Notes under the pieces: model-generated
Told to the model about the DNA's origin: nothing
Seen by the model: the letters and a program-made list of their open reading frames with translations, nothing else
Databases searched by the model: none
Shown here: positions 63,790-64,000 of the stretch, piece by piece
How positions within the stretch are numbered: position 1 is the stretch's first letter
How the letters are laid out: the number at the start of each line of letters is the position of its first letter
Translations under genes and position numbers: made by a program
DNA from: Mycobacterium lepraemurium
GTDB lineage: Bacteria; Actinomycetota; Actinomycetes; Mycobacteriales; Mycobacteriaceae
Direction of reading: 5' to 3'
Assembly (NCBI GenBank): GCA_002291465.1
Contig: CP021238.1
Coordinates: 2,294,001-2,358,000, forward strand
Length of the DNA stretch: 64,000 nt

Positions 63790-64000
63790 TCCGGCGCCTG
63801 TGCCTTTCTGCGGGTGCCTTTCCGTCGGCCTCACACCGAGCCTTACGCCGAGCAGCGCCAGCGTAACGCCACGGCGAGGATGCGCCCGGGATTTCGCCGT
63901 GGCATTACGCCCGGCGTACCGGAAGAGCCGGGAAGGGGCCGGGGGATTGACGCCGCGCCTGTTAATGCGCTGTCAAGCTCCCGTTAAAACCCCTCGACAC
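63790..64000. other. Upstream region of the FadE operon
   Basis: The last 210 bp carry no gene that I recognise. It is either the operon promoter or the space to a further gene outside the window. No clear KstR-type operator (TnnAACnnGTTnnA) is seen. Confidence 0.35.

Overview
This window looks like the chromosome of a slow-growing Mycobacterium. GC content is high throughout. It carries a complete ESX-5 type VII secretion locus with its PE/PPE/Esx substrates, a gene set known only from slow growers. The flanking order, malQ | eccB5-eccC5 | cyp143-ferredoxin | PPE/PE | esxM-esxN-espG5-eccD5-mycP5-eccE5-eccA5 | PPE genes | DUF732 genes | erg3 | secreted protease, is the M. tuberculosis Rv1781c-Rv1815 order, read here from right to left. 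Many genes outside the ESX-5 core carry frameshifts, nonsense codons or truncations. That points to a host-restricted species in active genome decay. A relative of the M. avium complex such as M. lepraemurium would fit, but the species is my inference and is not shown by the sequence.

Layout. 0-9.3 kb: a deazaflavin-dependent (DDN-type) reductase, a secreted trypsin-like protease, a truncated erg3 remnant, three DUF732 genes (one broken), three PPE genes (two broken) and an unusual in-frame PE/PPE fusion. 9.7-29.5 kb: the ESX-5 locus, with every core component intact. The only damaged member is a PE gene with an internal in-frame deletion. cyp143 and its ferredoxin diverge from a promoter holding three regularly spaced boxes. 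29.9-38.9 kb: malQ (3' frameshift), an LLM-class oxidoreductase, an NTF2-like protein, a membrane-anchored sulfite-oxidase-like molybdoenzyme, SRPBCC-type proteins and a heavily mutated DUF4407 gene.

39.1-47.4 kb: a catabolic cluster of an E1-alpha/E1-beta/lipoyl 2-oxoacid (or acetoin) dehydrogenase module, two enoyl-CoA hydratases, an acyl-CoA synthetase, a Rieske oxygenase and a ketosteroid-dehydrogenase-like flavoprotein. Only the ligase, the Rieske protein and one hydratase remain open. 47.7-57.5 kb: a broken DEAD-box helicase, a methyltransferase, two frameshifted TetR regulators, a broken amidohydrolase, a cutinase, a broken SDR, a SigF-like sigma factor, a lipoprotein and a broken DUF2231 membrane protein. 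57.6-63.8 kb: a minus-strand operon of two acyl-CoA dehydrogenases, two MaoC hydratases, an SCP-x-type thiolase, a DUF35 protein, a small ORF and a Baeyer-Villiger monooxygenase. It resembles the cholesterol side-chain (igr) module, and every recognisable gene in it is disrupted.

How it works together: the ESX-5 membrane complex (EccB5/C5/D5/E5 with MycP5), the cytosolic chaperone EspG5 and the ATPase EccA5 would export the PE/PPE/EsxMN proteins encoded alongside. The lipid, steroid and aromatic catabolic modules on the right appear to be decaying. About 16 kb of ESX-5 coding sequence has no lesion while neighbouring catabolic genes have up to four each. This argues for selective gene loss, although unpolished sequence errors cannot be excluded without reads.
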